Notes under the pieces: model-generated
The model's database searches: none
What the model saw: the letters and a program-made list of their open reading frames with translations, nothing else
Told to the model about the DNA's origin: nothing
Made by a program: the position numbers and the translations under genes
Assembly (NCBI GenBank): GCA_021904315.1
Contig: CM038925.1
Location: 8,372,501 to 8,436,500 of the forward strand
DNA length: 64,000 nt
Reading direction: 5' to 3'
From: Sphagnum magellanicum
Taxonomy: Eukaryota; Streptophyta; Sphagnopsida; Sphagnales; Sphagnaceae
Part shown: positions 37,661 to 50,449 of the stretch, piece after piece
Layout of the letters: each line of letters opens with the position of its first letter
How positions within the stretch are numbered: the first letter of the stretch is position 1

Positions 37661-40600
37661 ACACTCACAACAATGGGAGCCATCACTTCAATGTTCAATA
37701 CACAAAACCCTTTAATGAAGAAGAGAGGCTCAAACTGTCTAAAACCTGTGGACCAATATCTTTTCTTCATTCTAAAGGACTCCAAGGTTTTCCTCTTTGT
37801 ATTTGAAAACATACAAAGGCCTGCACAGCACAGAAGATGCTTGGGTCACTTGAAGGGGACCTTCTGTCATTTGCATGCAAACCTTCCACCATTCAAAAAA
37901 TAATTCTTCTGTCCTTGGAAATGGCCGCTCCACTGGACCTCCCCTAATTTTGAGGTCTACAGTCTTACTTTACAACCCCCTCGGTGTCAGGGTTAATAAG
38001 TGATAATATCTAACTGTTTCTTGTCATTTGTGGTACTCCATTGAATTGCAGCTGTGACACAGGGGAGAAGGGTTTTTTTTTCCTCCAATTTTGTGATGTT
38101 GCCACACTAGCCATCATCCACAAGGAGATTTAGCCATGTTTGGCTATAGATCAGCTATGAAAGTAGAAATTTGTTAAAATCCTATTATATCCTGGTTATT
38201 TGTTAACAATGTGTAGAAACATGGCGATTTTTTATAAAAAATTTGATATTTAATGATTTTTAAAAAGGGAATATTCAACAGGGGAGTCCTTTTTTAATTT
38301 GAATGATTTCCAGATATATATATTTCATTTCAGAACCAAAGTGAGGCAAATACCCCCCAAGTTCAGGGCCATGTGGTGAAATTTTCACTACTTAGCAACA
38401 ACAAAAAGGGGGTTGTGAAAGGCCCAAAGGGTTTTTTTTGGAACTTTTTTACCAAACTCACCTAGGCCCTCTTGCAAACGATCACCAGGCCACCTACCTA
38501 ACAAAACTTTAAAATAAAACCCCGCTGTTTTTGTGGCGCCAATATTTAGGCACCTTAATCCCAATTTCATCCATTTCTGAAATTTGTGAGCTGTGTGGCG
38601 CTGAAGTCAGGTCTTCTGCAAACCTTGGCAGCAAGTCACTCCCATAAAAAGTCGAAGAAATAACGGACGATCAGAACCATGATGCATTGGGATGGTCCAC
38701 CCACAGGCCAATTCAATCATGAAGTTAGAAACATTTTTCCTTACACGACAATGGCATCCATGCCCTACCTTGGTCTTCACCAGAATAAGACTCATCAACG
38801 TATTACCTCTCACTCATCACCAAATTATCCATCTTTGTCCATCAGCTTCTCATCCATCTATACCCATCAGCTTTGCATCTTGCTATTAAAGTATGTTCCT
38901 AGTCTATTCTCATCCATCAAATGCAGCAACCCCAACTTCCCTTCCACAATTAGGAGCCTCTAGTCAAATATACTCTCTGAATATTTGTGGAAGAAATGCT
39001 CAAATTCAACCCAAATCTGACTGTTGAATTTGAACATTGTGCAATAAATGCTAAAATTCAACATTTGAAACCTAGTTTCAATGAAATTCATTCAGTAGTC
39101 ATAAAGCTTGGCAATGAGTAGAGAGGGTTGTGTGAGCGTAGAAAGAAGCACAAGAGGGCTAGGAGAGACATCAATTGGTGGGGTGGGAGATTTGATCGCC
39201 TACAAAGAGAGACAAAAAGAGATAGGGAGAGCAAACATGAGTTTCTGGGTTTTGGACTAAAAGAGCGAATGTAGCTCACCTATAGTGCATGGACATCCCT
39301 ACAAGTGCACCAAAACCACTAAGGAGGCCAAGGGAAACAATTTGCAACCCCCCCTGAACCCTGGTTGCAGGATGTTTTGAACAGACCTTACTTGTTGATC
39401 ATTCTACAAATGCATGTCAAAGTGGGAACCTTCTTTGAATCAACTTTTTAAGAACCATCTCTTTGCTTGGCTAGTTTTCCAAATTGCCTTGATGATGCAT
39501 GAAAATTTTAGAATAAGCAACAAAGAGATGGTAAACAAAGTAGCCCATCAATGTAGAACTGGTGAATAGGGACTAAAGGTTTTAGATAATTAGTTTTAGA
39601 TTACTAGTTGGTGACTCTTTTTGTTTGGTGATAAATTGTTACAATTATGATCAACAATCAGATGTTGCCTTGCCTATATAGTTGGCCTTGTCTATATGGG
39701 AGACTATACAAAATGATGCAATTTTCATTTGGTCACACAATTTGAGGATTCAAATCACATTGAATGTCTTCAGCCATGATTTGGCAATAATAGTCATGAT
39801 TTTATTTTATTTTATAAGTTCATAATGTCTAAACATGGATGTCATGCATCTAAAAGCACATATGAAACACATATAAGTAGGATGAAACATTTTCATTGTA
39901 AATGTTAATCATAACATTCACAGTGAAAATCTTTCATGATACTTATGCTTCATATATGTTTGGACAATATGAACCTATGAAAAAACAAATTTCACATGAC
40001 TCTTATTACGAAATCATGGCGCAGGAAGTTTGTGATAAGTTGTTCACCATGTGTTGTTAAGGTGAAATATGAAATTTTTTTTTGCAAACTTCACAAAACA
40101 TTTCATATTTTAACTGTTGCTTTTGAAGTTTGAAATTCTAATAAGTGGGCAAAACCATTATCAAATGATTTTAGGTGAATCCACAATAAAACGACCAAAG
40201 GTAATCAATGTTTAATATTTCATATTTTAAAGTGTTAATTCAAGTTGGTGTTGAAATTTTTGGATTTGTTCATATAACAACATGCATAATATATAATTGG
40301 AACATGCGAATAAATTTGAGTTTATATAATGAAAAAAGATACTAATTTAAGCATTTTTTAACTAATGTAACCTTTTTTGTGTGTGGTTGATTAAAGGACA
40401 TATAAAATGACTTGAAAATATTTGAAAATGAAATTTTTTGGCAAGTTTTTAATAAATCTTAATGTAATAGTATTTTTAGTTTTAAGATTTAGAATATTTT
40501 GATAATACCTCAAATTAAGCAATTAAGTGGGTGAATATAATTGATCATTTTATTATGGATTTACCTTTCATTTCTTTTTGGTACTAAAATGAATTGATGT

Positions 40601-41214
40601 TAATGTGATCAACCACCCATTTGTAGTAACATCATGATGCCTTCAATTCTACTATTAAGGTGTTAGTTTGGTGAAATGGAATTAAATTATATACATGAAT
40701 GTTTTTTAGAATAATATACATCAATTGTTTCTAAACATTTATCACCATATTTGGGCTTTGAAAATAAAAGAAGGTCCACATTTTGACAACAAGAATGTGG
40801 AAGATTCTCCTTTCACAATATTAACTAACTTTGTTGATGTAGTTTGAATTGGATGTTATAATGATGGGTAATTTTTTAATTTGGTTGTTGTGCCATACTG
40901 ATATGCAACATGAGGTTTAAAACCTTCCTTCCTAATGGTCCTAGTCCCCAAAAGAAATGGGCCTTACACAATAAGCATTAATTGAAAAAACAAGTTGATG
41001 GCATTAGGGTTAAATGTAGCCCAATTTGCATCTACTAATGTTCATGGTGATCATGAGGAATTAAATGAAAATCACCATCATCATCATCAATCTTTGATTT
41101 GAATTGGTCTTCTCCACAAAGGTTGATTTATATTAACATTGAAAGATTGCAACTTTTGGGAGGTAGTTTTCATGTGATTGCCACCTCAAATTTAATTGAA
41201 TCAACCCTTCAACC
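37661..41214. other. Spacer, no gene seen
   Basis: Mixed AT-rich sequence. 38300-39350 is slightly richer in GC, with short open frames and no recognisable product. Confidence 0.35.
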
Positions 41215-41241
41215 CTTCTTCTTCTTCTTCTTCTTCTTCTT
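41215..41241. repeat. (CTT)n microsatellite
   Basis: About nine CTT units in a row. Confidence 0.95.
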
Positions 41242-41701
41242 GATCCAATACCAAGTTGAAGCTTCCAATAATAACCAATATTTTTTTTTACAAGTGTGAA
41301 GGTCATTTAGGCATTTGTAAGGGCCTTATATTTCTTCCTACAAATGAAGAAAAACACCTTTCCCATGAAAATGACTCATGGACCTTGATGTTGTTACTTA
41401 GCATGGGCTACTGATTTTGCTAGAATTGTGCATGAAATATTAAGAGATATATTTTTCATGTTCACATTTTAATAACAAGAATGTGAAATATTCCTATAAG
41501 ATATTAGGAAATGTTAGTTCAATGAATAAAATAGCAAGGAGAAAACAAAAAAAAATCCACAACAATGACCAAATCTATCAATCGTGGCAAAAAAATTAAA
41601 AGTAATTAATACCCCTAGGTATCCCCTAACTTGGGAATTAGTCCAAGCTATATAGTCCCTACGTAACCCCTTAAGTAACCCCTAAGGTTGCAAGGTCAAA
41701 C

Positions 41702-41735
41702 CCATCCTTGGGTGGTACCACTAAGAACCACTTCA
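41702..41735. repeat. Isolated copy of the TIR motif of the 22264-22893 element
   Basis: It starts CCATCCTTGGGTGGTACCAC and continues with CTAAGAACC. It matches the right end of the 22.3-22.9 kb element (reverse complement) better than that element's own left end does. The match extends some 20 bp upstream of the motif. No partner end was found within the next 1.5 kb. Confidence 0.55.
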
Positions 41736-41740
41736 CCAAA

Positions 41741-44259
41741 ATTCAAGGAAAGGTGGACCTAGTTTAATTTAATTTTAAAAGTTTAATATTTTAAAATTTT
41801 GAATTTTACTATTGACTTGCATCACATAGGCTTTATGTTCCCCATCTATGTATACCCTAATGACTATAGTTGATAAACCAAAAAATTAAGTTTTTTATAA
41901 TGGTGCAACTTGACATTTAATGATAAGCAGTTAGGAATGTCAATAACCATGTCAAGAACATTTTAGGAACACAAATCTTTTATTTTTTATTGAAACACAA
42001 AAATTGGGAATTAATACAAATGTATAAACATGAATGCAATGACCCTTCAAGAACTCTTAACCTTGACCTTCAAAAATTGTTCAAAAGTTTTTGGTTGCAT
42101 CAATTCACTATTTATTAAACAAATTTAAAAAGGATTATTTGAAGCCTTCTTAAAAATTAAAATCATTAAAAAATGTGGAAAAACACATTCATTTTGTGTT
42201 TTTGTACAAAGGAACCCAAATGTTATTTTCCTGAAACTTTTTCTTTGACCACTCATTTCGAATATTAACATTATTTTTTTGGTAAAAATTAATTCAACTA
42301 ATGTAACTATGATGAAGTAGCTTATCATAAGAACAAGATAAAGTGAAGGAGGGGCTGGAAGGTAGTTATTAGATAATTACCACATACTTCAAATTATTAA
42401 TGTATAGACAATCCAACCTAGTGGATTTATAGGCTTCTAGCTTATACTATTTCTTATCTGCAATGTCTATAGACCTTTTATGATGATATCCTATCGTTTG
42501 CACCATTTGCATACCCTTTGTGATTGTATCCTATCATCTATAACCTTTGCAGACCCTTTATAATAGCTTATCATCTACAATTTTTCCCTTTATCATGTAA
42601 ACTTCAAATTCAAAGTCTACCACATTTTTATTGCCATTTACTAACTACTACCAACTTGTGATAATAGATTGTTTCCTAATCCAAAAACAAAAACAAAGAC
42701 TATATTTTAATTTCCTTATAAAAGAAATGGAGATCTATTGCGTAAGATATAACAAAAACATTATGCAAACTTCAAATGTATTATCCTACTTTACCATTTG
42801 ACATATTCTAAGTAGGAGAGAACACTAACACAACAAGATATTCTCATCTCAACCATTTTCCATTACAATAATTTAAGTACATGCGACTCCATACTTTCCT
42901 CATTTCTTTAATGTTACACACACCTTCTCCATTCAATAGTCATTTCATAGCATAAGCTTTTAACTAGCATACGATAAAATCTCATTCCAAGTTTTCTTCT
43001 TCTCCCCCTTCTATTCTTGCTTCTCTCAAAACTGCACAAGGTCCATCTTGTTCACATGAAAATAAGTCCTTATTTTAATCTTTTTAGAAATTTGTTTAGG
43101 CAACTGGGTGGAATACAACCAATCGCTCACCTACATGAACTAACTAATTTCATTAGCTTTATCTTTTAAGTAAAAGAAAGTAAACTTCATGGTACTAATT
43201 AGTTTAGGGATTTCTACCCTTAACACACCCCACATTTAGTAAAACCATTGGTGATAATAACCATGTGTATTGTTCATGAATTTTGTGTCACCTTTGTGGT
43301 GAACTTTAACCCTAATTTGGATATGCAATCTTGAAACCATTATAACGAAGAGTGGTTATACTTATAATGGATTGCCTTAAACCTAAAGGGATGTTAATTT
43401 TGTTATAGTTTAACTTATTATAAAGGGGTGGAAATGTGGTCCCCAAACATTATTGTCATCAAGAAAGCAATGTCAAGGGAACAAATTCAACTTTGTTTAT
43501 TTCCAAGAAGAAGTACCATCATTTGGGTGCAAATGAGCTCAAACGAACCAAAATTGATGTTAAAACGTTAGCTTTTCTATAATTCTTATTATATTTGTTT
43601 ATGTGGTGCCACTTTAATGGCATGTGAATCATGGAAAGTTGTTCTTATTGAATAATATGGATATTGAAAAATCTAAAATGAATCAAACAAAATTCCAATA
43701 TCAAAGTTTGGTTTGAATAAAGGATGTTTAACAACTTCATTCAATGACATTTTATAAAGAGCCCCTTAATTTTCATAATACAATTTATTTCATCTTTAAA
43801 TTTTTTATGGTAATAGTGTACTATTAAACACATCTAAAAAACAATCAAAATTTCATATTTCTTTGATTTTGTGTTTATCAAAAATTAAGGTTTAAAAAAA
43901 GTTCATGAGTCCTTTTCGACATGTAAATGTGATACAATGTATATGTTGTTTAAAGAAAATTTGTAATTTATAACATCAAAAATTAAACTTGAAAGTGTTA
44001 ACATGTTTTTGTATGATTTGAAATTATGACAAATTTTCAAAACAAAACACAAAATTTGGCAAAATCTATGCACTTTCCAAAATTCATATTTCTTCAAATT
44101 TGATTGTAAAAAAACATATGACATATTGGGACAACTATAAATACAATATATAAAAAGTTTCAAAACATTTCATTTGAAAATTCCTCTTGAGGAAAACATG
44201 TTTTTTAGGGAAAAAAACCCAAAAAAGACAATAGTCCTAAATGCAAAATAAACACATTG
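41741..44259. other. AT-rich spacer, no gene seen
   Basis: Long runs of A and T, with short chance open frames only. Confidence 0.4.
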
Positions 44260-44620
44260 GTTCGTTATATGTCATTTTGACCCACTTACTAATTTTATTA
44301 CAACTACTGAATTAATAATAAAAAAATTATCTCCACAAAAAAAATTGTATTATGCAACCATTCAATTTGGGACTATATGCAACTTATTGTCATTTGTAAT
44401 TACGTTTTGTCATTTTTACAACTATTCAACATCCTTTTCAATCTATGACTATTATTGCAATTATGATGCCACTAATTTACAAGTACTAAATTTTCCATCC
44501 GTCCATGTTAACTAACTTTTTGAGTTTTTCATCCAAAAATAACCTTATATGTCAAATTAGTTACAAAAGTAGTTGTAATTTGGTTACTTCAATATGATGT
44601 ACCTATACTTTTGATGTATA
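44260..44620. repeat. Cluster of ACAACTA/GCAAC-type words
   Basis: Words ACAACTA, GCAACC, GCAACTT and TTGCAATT recur, as they do at 25630-25990 and 62170-62420. It may be another end of the DNA transposon family proposed for 25605-28385. Confidence 0.35.
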
Positions 44621-45228
44621 CTTAATTACATGTATACTTATAATGTTTTGAAATATATATTTGGGTATATCTATAGATTATATTACATTCATAGCATTAA
44701 GTATACATTTTCAATATATTGTAAATGGGCTAGGTAGACTAAGCAAATAGTTAATTTAATAGGTACATGAATAGGGAGGTAGGTAATAAGTTTGTACACA
44801 TGTAATTATGTTAGGTTAATTGTTTTGCGAACAAATTACACACGTAATAAATAAACTTATCAATTATTAATTATATAATTTACTTAGTAGATAATAAATA
44901 TTATTAATTACAAGTAAAATAATTACTTTAATAAGATTAATAAGTTCACTAATATTTTTAAGTTATTTGATAATTACTAATTAGTCTTAAATATTTCATT
45001 ATTAATTTTTTAATTTATTGATGAATTTTAATTTTCCAAAGTTTAGCCAAATTCTAATGAAACTAATGTGTAACAAAGGTTTAGATGAAGTTTGGTTAAT
45101 TTTAAACAAAGACTTTGTCAAAATTAACCAAATTGTAGTTTAATCAATGTTTAACCAACTCTTGTGGTTCTTACTCCTGATTGAGGTTATGAAACTCCTA
45201 CGAACAAGCAAAAGCACAAAGAGAGAGA

Positions 45229-45310
45229 TCTGAGAGAGAGAGAGAGAGGAACAAATTGTTAACCGACAGAGAGAGAGAGAGAGAGAGAACAAATTGTTAA
45301 CCAACAGAGA
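45229..45310. repeat. (GA)n tract with a 38 bp duplicated unit
   Basis: Two GA runs are separated by the unit ACAAATTGTTAACCGACAG (from 45251), repeated as ACAAATTGTTAACCAACAG (from 45289), a period of 38 bp. Confidence 0.9.
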
Positions 45311-48300
45311 GATAGAGAAGAAGAGATCACGGACTGCAAGCTAGTGAGAGAGAGTGGGAAATGAGGTTGGTCCTGAAGGTGTTCAGGAATCGGACAACAG
45401 AAGAGGAAGAAATGCAGTGTCAGTGAAGCCCACAATTAGGATTCTGATAGAAAAAGAAGAAGACGGAGAGTCTCCTCCTCTCTTCCTACTCTTACAGTCG
45501 TAGTCCTTGCAGCTGAAAGGAAACAGGAGACCTGGTTTTGGAAACCCTAATTTCTGAGGTATGGACTACTTTGAAGTTAGGCCCGCTTTACACTAAATAA
45601 GAGTCAGGGCCAACTTTGAGCATTTTGGGCAGTTTCTGTCTGCAATAATAAGTTTCATTCATTTTCTCTTTGTCCATCTCCAGCATTTTTGTAATCATCA
45701 TTCCCATGAAAAGGGTCTAATCTTATTGGGTGAAAAACATGGTACCATGTACTGGCTGAAGAGAAGGATCCTGTAGTCTCTGGTTAATTGTCAAGAATTG
45801 TGGAGAAAGATTTGCCATTCAACTTAAAACTATCATTCATATGCTACTGGCAGAGTAACCAACACACTGAATTGTGGTCATGGGTAGAGACTTGTCTGTA
45901 TGTAGTCTAGAATTGCCTTTCATTGCACTGATATCTTTGCAGTAATGACCTTCCTGAGCTGCAAACTGTCTTTGTAACCATATTGCCAGGGTTCATATTA
46001 TTGTGCTCAAGTTCTATGATTGAAGCTTGAATTTTAACTTTTGGAACTTTTGAAGAATTCATCACAATGGAATGACATTGGAATTGTGTGTCTGTGGTCC
46101 TGGTCTGCCAATGCAGGTGGTGTTGCAAATGGAGAATGTGAGAATTTTGGTGTGTAACGACTTAGTCCTCCTATTTGAAGCACCCAAACCTAGGTCTCTC
46201 ATGTATCCTTTTTCATCCCTTAAACTCTTGCTTTATCCTCCTGTTCTTTCCCCTTCCATTTAGGTTTCTTTTCAAGGTTCTTGTCAGGTTTTAGAGCTCC
46301 TGTGGACATGCAGAACATAGTTTCTCATTATCCTTGGTAAGGATCATACATTTGGTAGAGCTTTTTGAGCCTTGAATCTGTGTTTGCACAAATACCAATT
46401 TGAAGCAAATTTTTTTTGATGGTGACCATGAATGGGTGGCAAGACATCAAAAAGGGAGTCTTTGGGGGAGGCACATCTTCTCTAGGACCCCAGAAGAAGT
46501 CATGAAAAAGTAGTGATCGCATTGACTTGCTCCTTTTGGACTGTTTATTATGCTGGGGCAAAACCCAGGGCATTTCTCACGGTGCTTGGGTATTCGGGAG
46601 AAGACAATCAAAGAGCTTATTTTTTTGAAGGTCAAACAGAACACTTCAAAAGTCTGAAAAAGCTTAATGATCCAGATTGGATTGAAATTCAGCCTTTGTA
46701 AGTTTGACAGAAGTGTTATCATGATCACAGGAAGTCAAGTTTGGTTTCATTTGAGGCTCCAGAATCAGTGTAATTTCTCCTACATCTGGATCATTTCCTT
46801 TGCATCATTTCAGTTCAATCAAATGAGGATTGTTGATTTCCAAAGACAGTGGTGTCATCTGGCTTCTATTGCACCATGGTAGAGCCAGTCAAAATGTTGT
46901 TCATGGGGTAATTGCTTGTTTGCCAGTGCAATACCATTAGAACCTCTGTTCTACAAAGAATTGTCCTCATCAGGGCAGAGCTCTTTCAGAGGCCAGAAAC
47001 ACTGTAGGTTGAAAGTTGGGTCGGTAATGTGCTGACAAAATCACTTTAGGGGGAAAAATGGGTTATGGGAATGTCTCATGAAATGCTGAGAATTGGTGGG
47101 GTTGGGAACAGGGCAAGGGAGATGTTTGTAGCATCAATGGCACATCAAGCAAGGGAGCCACTGGGGCATGTGTTTGATTCAATGCCATTTCACCTCAAGA
47201 TGATTGAGTGCTTCTGAAGGAGACCAGCAAGTTCTTCCATCAAAGTCTCAAGAGGTGATTTTTCAGATATAAAGTTTGTTACATAAGTTGGAAGTAGAAA
47301 CAAGATCAGATCAAGTTTCAGTGACGTTAGCCCTATTAGGTTCCAGGGATTTGCTGGAAACTTCATACACAGTTTGGGGACTGCCTGTACATTGATGGGT
47401 ACAGTTTCAATTCTAAAAAAATGGTGTATTGCAAGGCTGAAGGTGGTGGTTGAGAGAATGCTGGAGGAGCTGACCAAAGATGTCAACATGGGCAGGTATG
47501 TCTCTCTCCTTCTATCTCTTCTTGGAGCAGCAAGCATCCTGTTTTCCTCCAAGAGTAACTTTGAGATTTGCAACTGTATGCTGAGAATATGGATATGCAG
47601 CTGTTCACTCCAGTTGCCCAAATTTCTCAGCAATCAGATTATTGGATTGATTTGCAAAGGGGGAATTGGGATAGGCTGCAGACACTGCTACCATTGAAGA
47701 GGGCACACACAGAAGTAGAGCATGATGTTCAAGTACACCCATGTTGCCATGGATCAGGTACCTTCTTCCATTGGGCATTCAAACTCTTGTTTCTTTCTTC
47801 AGATTGTGAGGAATCTGAGAAAGCTTTTGGGAACAATGATGGTGGGTACAGGTTTTTAGCAGTGACAAATTTGTTGCTTGGCACTGTGTCTTGAGAATGA
47901 TTGCATGGCCTGTAGCTGATAAGTCAACCTGCAGAGAGTAAGGTTTCTACTTTGGGCGGAGAGATTGCATTCCAAATCTGTAATGCTATAAGCAGTGGCT
48001 GGGCTGATGAAGTATTACAGATGTAAGGTTCGTCTGAAATATTGCAGGACTGGAGAGGGGGGCTCTCAAATTTAAATTTGCATCAAGCAATTGCAGATAT
48101 GCTTCTTACATACCAGTGTGAGGTGATGATGAACCTCAATTTCCAAATTTCCTGGGGGGATTACTAAGTCCTTTGTTTTCCTGATATGGAGATGTAAAAA
48201 ATTGTGGTCAAAGAGACATGGCCAATGATTGCTGAATATGCCTTTTGACAATGACATGGTTCTAATTGGATACTGGAAGATCATGTAGAAACACGATGAG

Positions 48301-50449
48301 CTCTGTAGGGGATTAGATAAGAGTGAATATAACATGATCTGCATGCATCTCCTCAGAGGTATGAGGATTTGATAGGGGCTGTTAGGTGGATGATTCTGGG
48401 GGTGCTCTAGAGGAGCTCTGGAATCACATGGAAGCTGCTCAAGAGGTTGTATTCCACATTCAGCCATTTCCAGAATCTGGCTTGTACAGGTTGCAATTGA
48501 AATTGTGTTGGGTTTGATCCCAGCTGCTTCACATTCCCAAAGTTTCTCCATTTGCAAGGGTTGTGGAAACCTGTTGGAATCCTTTACAACAGATAGAGAA
48601 TATTGCATCATTTGTATGCTTGTGTGAGACACTAGCTCGTCTTCATACCAGGACTCAACAATTTTGAATGACATTTTGTTCCACATGGCACAGCTTGCCT
48701 GATGCATGCTGATTTTTGAACAACTTTTATCTACAGGGCTGCTGTCGTTGTGAGTTTCTTTGGCATGAATCTTCCAAGGTACATTAGTTCAGTTCAGGTT
48801 TCCCATTCGATCATCTATACAATCTCTGCACAGGGTGCTATTGATTATCCTTTGGAACTCTCAGAAGGAAACTTACTGACTACATATGGTTCATGTCAAA
48901 CGTCAAACAGTGCTGCAGATTACTGTTCTTTGAAGAAGGAAACTGGGGACTGGGTATGAAGAGCATCCAAGTCTTCTCTGGTGGGTTTGGGAGGAGTGAC
49001 AGCCACATCATTGAGTCCTAAGTGCTGGAGTTATATTTATCTGTCATGTATGGCCCAGAATTGCAGGTAAATGACATGGCCAGGTGTGTCATAATCTTAC
49101 CTCTTCCTTGTACATGCTAACTTGATACTAGTCATCTTAGATCTCTCAAGCGTGTGGAAATCTTCTCTTACATAGTTTGGCTGTTTGTCAATTGTGACAG
49201 GGTTGTTGGCAGCCTCTGTTCAGATTGAGCACTCTTACTTTGCTCAGATATATGTCACTTTCAGCTCATTGTTGACTAACCAACAGTCTGTCTAGGTGCA
49301 ATATCTTGGTCTCTTGAGATTTCTCAAATATCTGGTTGACATCCACCTTTGAATGATCTATTCTTGAAAATATACCATGATGGGTATATTCTTATTGCAT
49401 CCATGATTAAAAGTAGGTTTCTGCAAAGTGGTGTTGAAATCAGCTAGTCTGTGTAGCTGCAAGACTTTGTGGGGCTAAATGATCTCTTGCACCATTTTGA
49501 TGACATTGATGACATTTTTCAAGTTGTCATAGATGAAGGTCTGACTTCTCACCTTCCCTGTCAAGTTTTTAAGCCAAATTCTTGGAAGAAATGTGTCTTT
49601 CTAAGGTAACTGCAGGTTTTCTTTTGTTCGTGTTGAACAGGTGTTCAGCAGTTGCAGTGAAATAGATTGGAAAATCAGGCAGCCATGAAATAGATCAGAA
49701 ATCAGAATTGTGCAGACATGTGCTCGGGCAAACATGTGGTTTCAAAGATTTCATGCTGAGTTTTCCCTTATTGCAGTGATTGTTCAAGTCTTTTTGTGCT
49801 CATAACCTCTATTCCCATGTTTGCATGGGCAACTTCCATGCAATGGTTTATGGGCCATGCATTTGAATAGAGGGCTTCGGTATGGTGTCTTGTCTATAGC
49901 TGAAGGTAAGGAAGTGACACAGGCTGAATTTCAATGGGTAGTCAAGATGTGGCCTTCTGCCCATTTCATAAGAGAAGTTTGTCCACTGCCCATCATGTTC
50001 AGTTCATTTTGCAGAGGTGAACAAAGATTATTAGTTCTGTTTCTCAATAAAGATGGATTCTTGCTTTCCTCTCTGACTCTTACAACAGTCCCCTTGCCCT
50101 GGGTGTGGGGTTGTGGGTTAAATCTACAGGTGTCTGGGTTGCTGAATATCTCAAAATATGAAAGCAATAAGTTTCTTGTCCTCTGTGATGATTTTCCTGT
50201 GCAGAAGGAGCTCAGTCTCATGTTTCGATGTTTTGATCTAAACCACAATCAAGTTTTAGGGGTTGGTTTCTTTCCCACAGATTTATGTAGATCCACCTTT
50301 GGGGGTCTATTTATGCTTCATTTTTGGAGTTCTCATGTAAAGGCTCACCAGACATCTTTGTGTAATGCATTCAGACAAACTATGTAGATATTCAATTAGT
50401 CTGGAAATGTTGATAAATTATCATGACTGTGAACTGTATAATCTGTCTG
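45311..50449. other. 5 kb of unassigned, less AT-rich sequence
   Basis: This block differs in base use from the AT-rich spacers on its left. It starts with CT/GA-rich leader-like sequence containing AAACCCTAATTTCTGAGGTATGG (in part a splice-donor look, about 45540-45562). Open frames of 188 codons (49821-50387, plus) and 211 codons (48072-48707, minus) match no family I know and lack a clear domain. It could be a noncoding transcript, introns of an unseen gene or old duplicated gene sequence. The end next to 50449 must contain the 3' UTR of the AAA-ATPase gene; no canonical AATAAA was found within about 150 bp. Confidence 0.35.

Noticed and set aside
47190-47633. 147-codon open frame on the minus strand
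   Set aside because: No motif or partner exon could be recognised, and it overlaps a similar-sized open frame on the other strand.
48072-48707. 211-codon open frame on the minus strand
   Set aside because: It has no recognised domain, an odd composition and no clear start context. Its length can arise by chance in this less AT-rich block.
49821-50387. 188-codon open frame on the plus strand
   Set aside because: It lies antisense to the 3' flank of the AAA-ATPase gene, matches no family I know and has no supporting signals.
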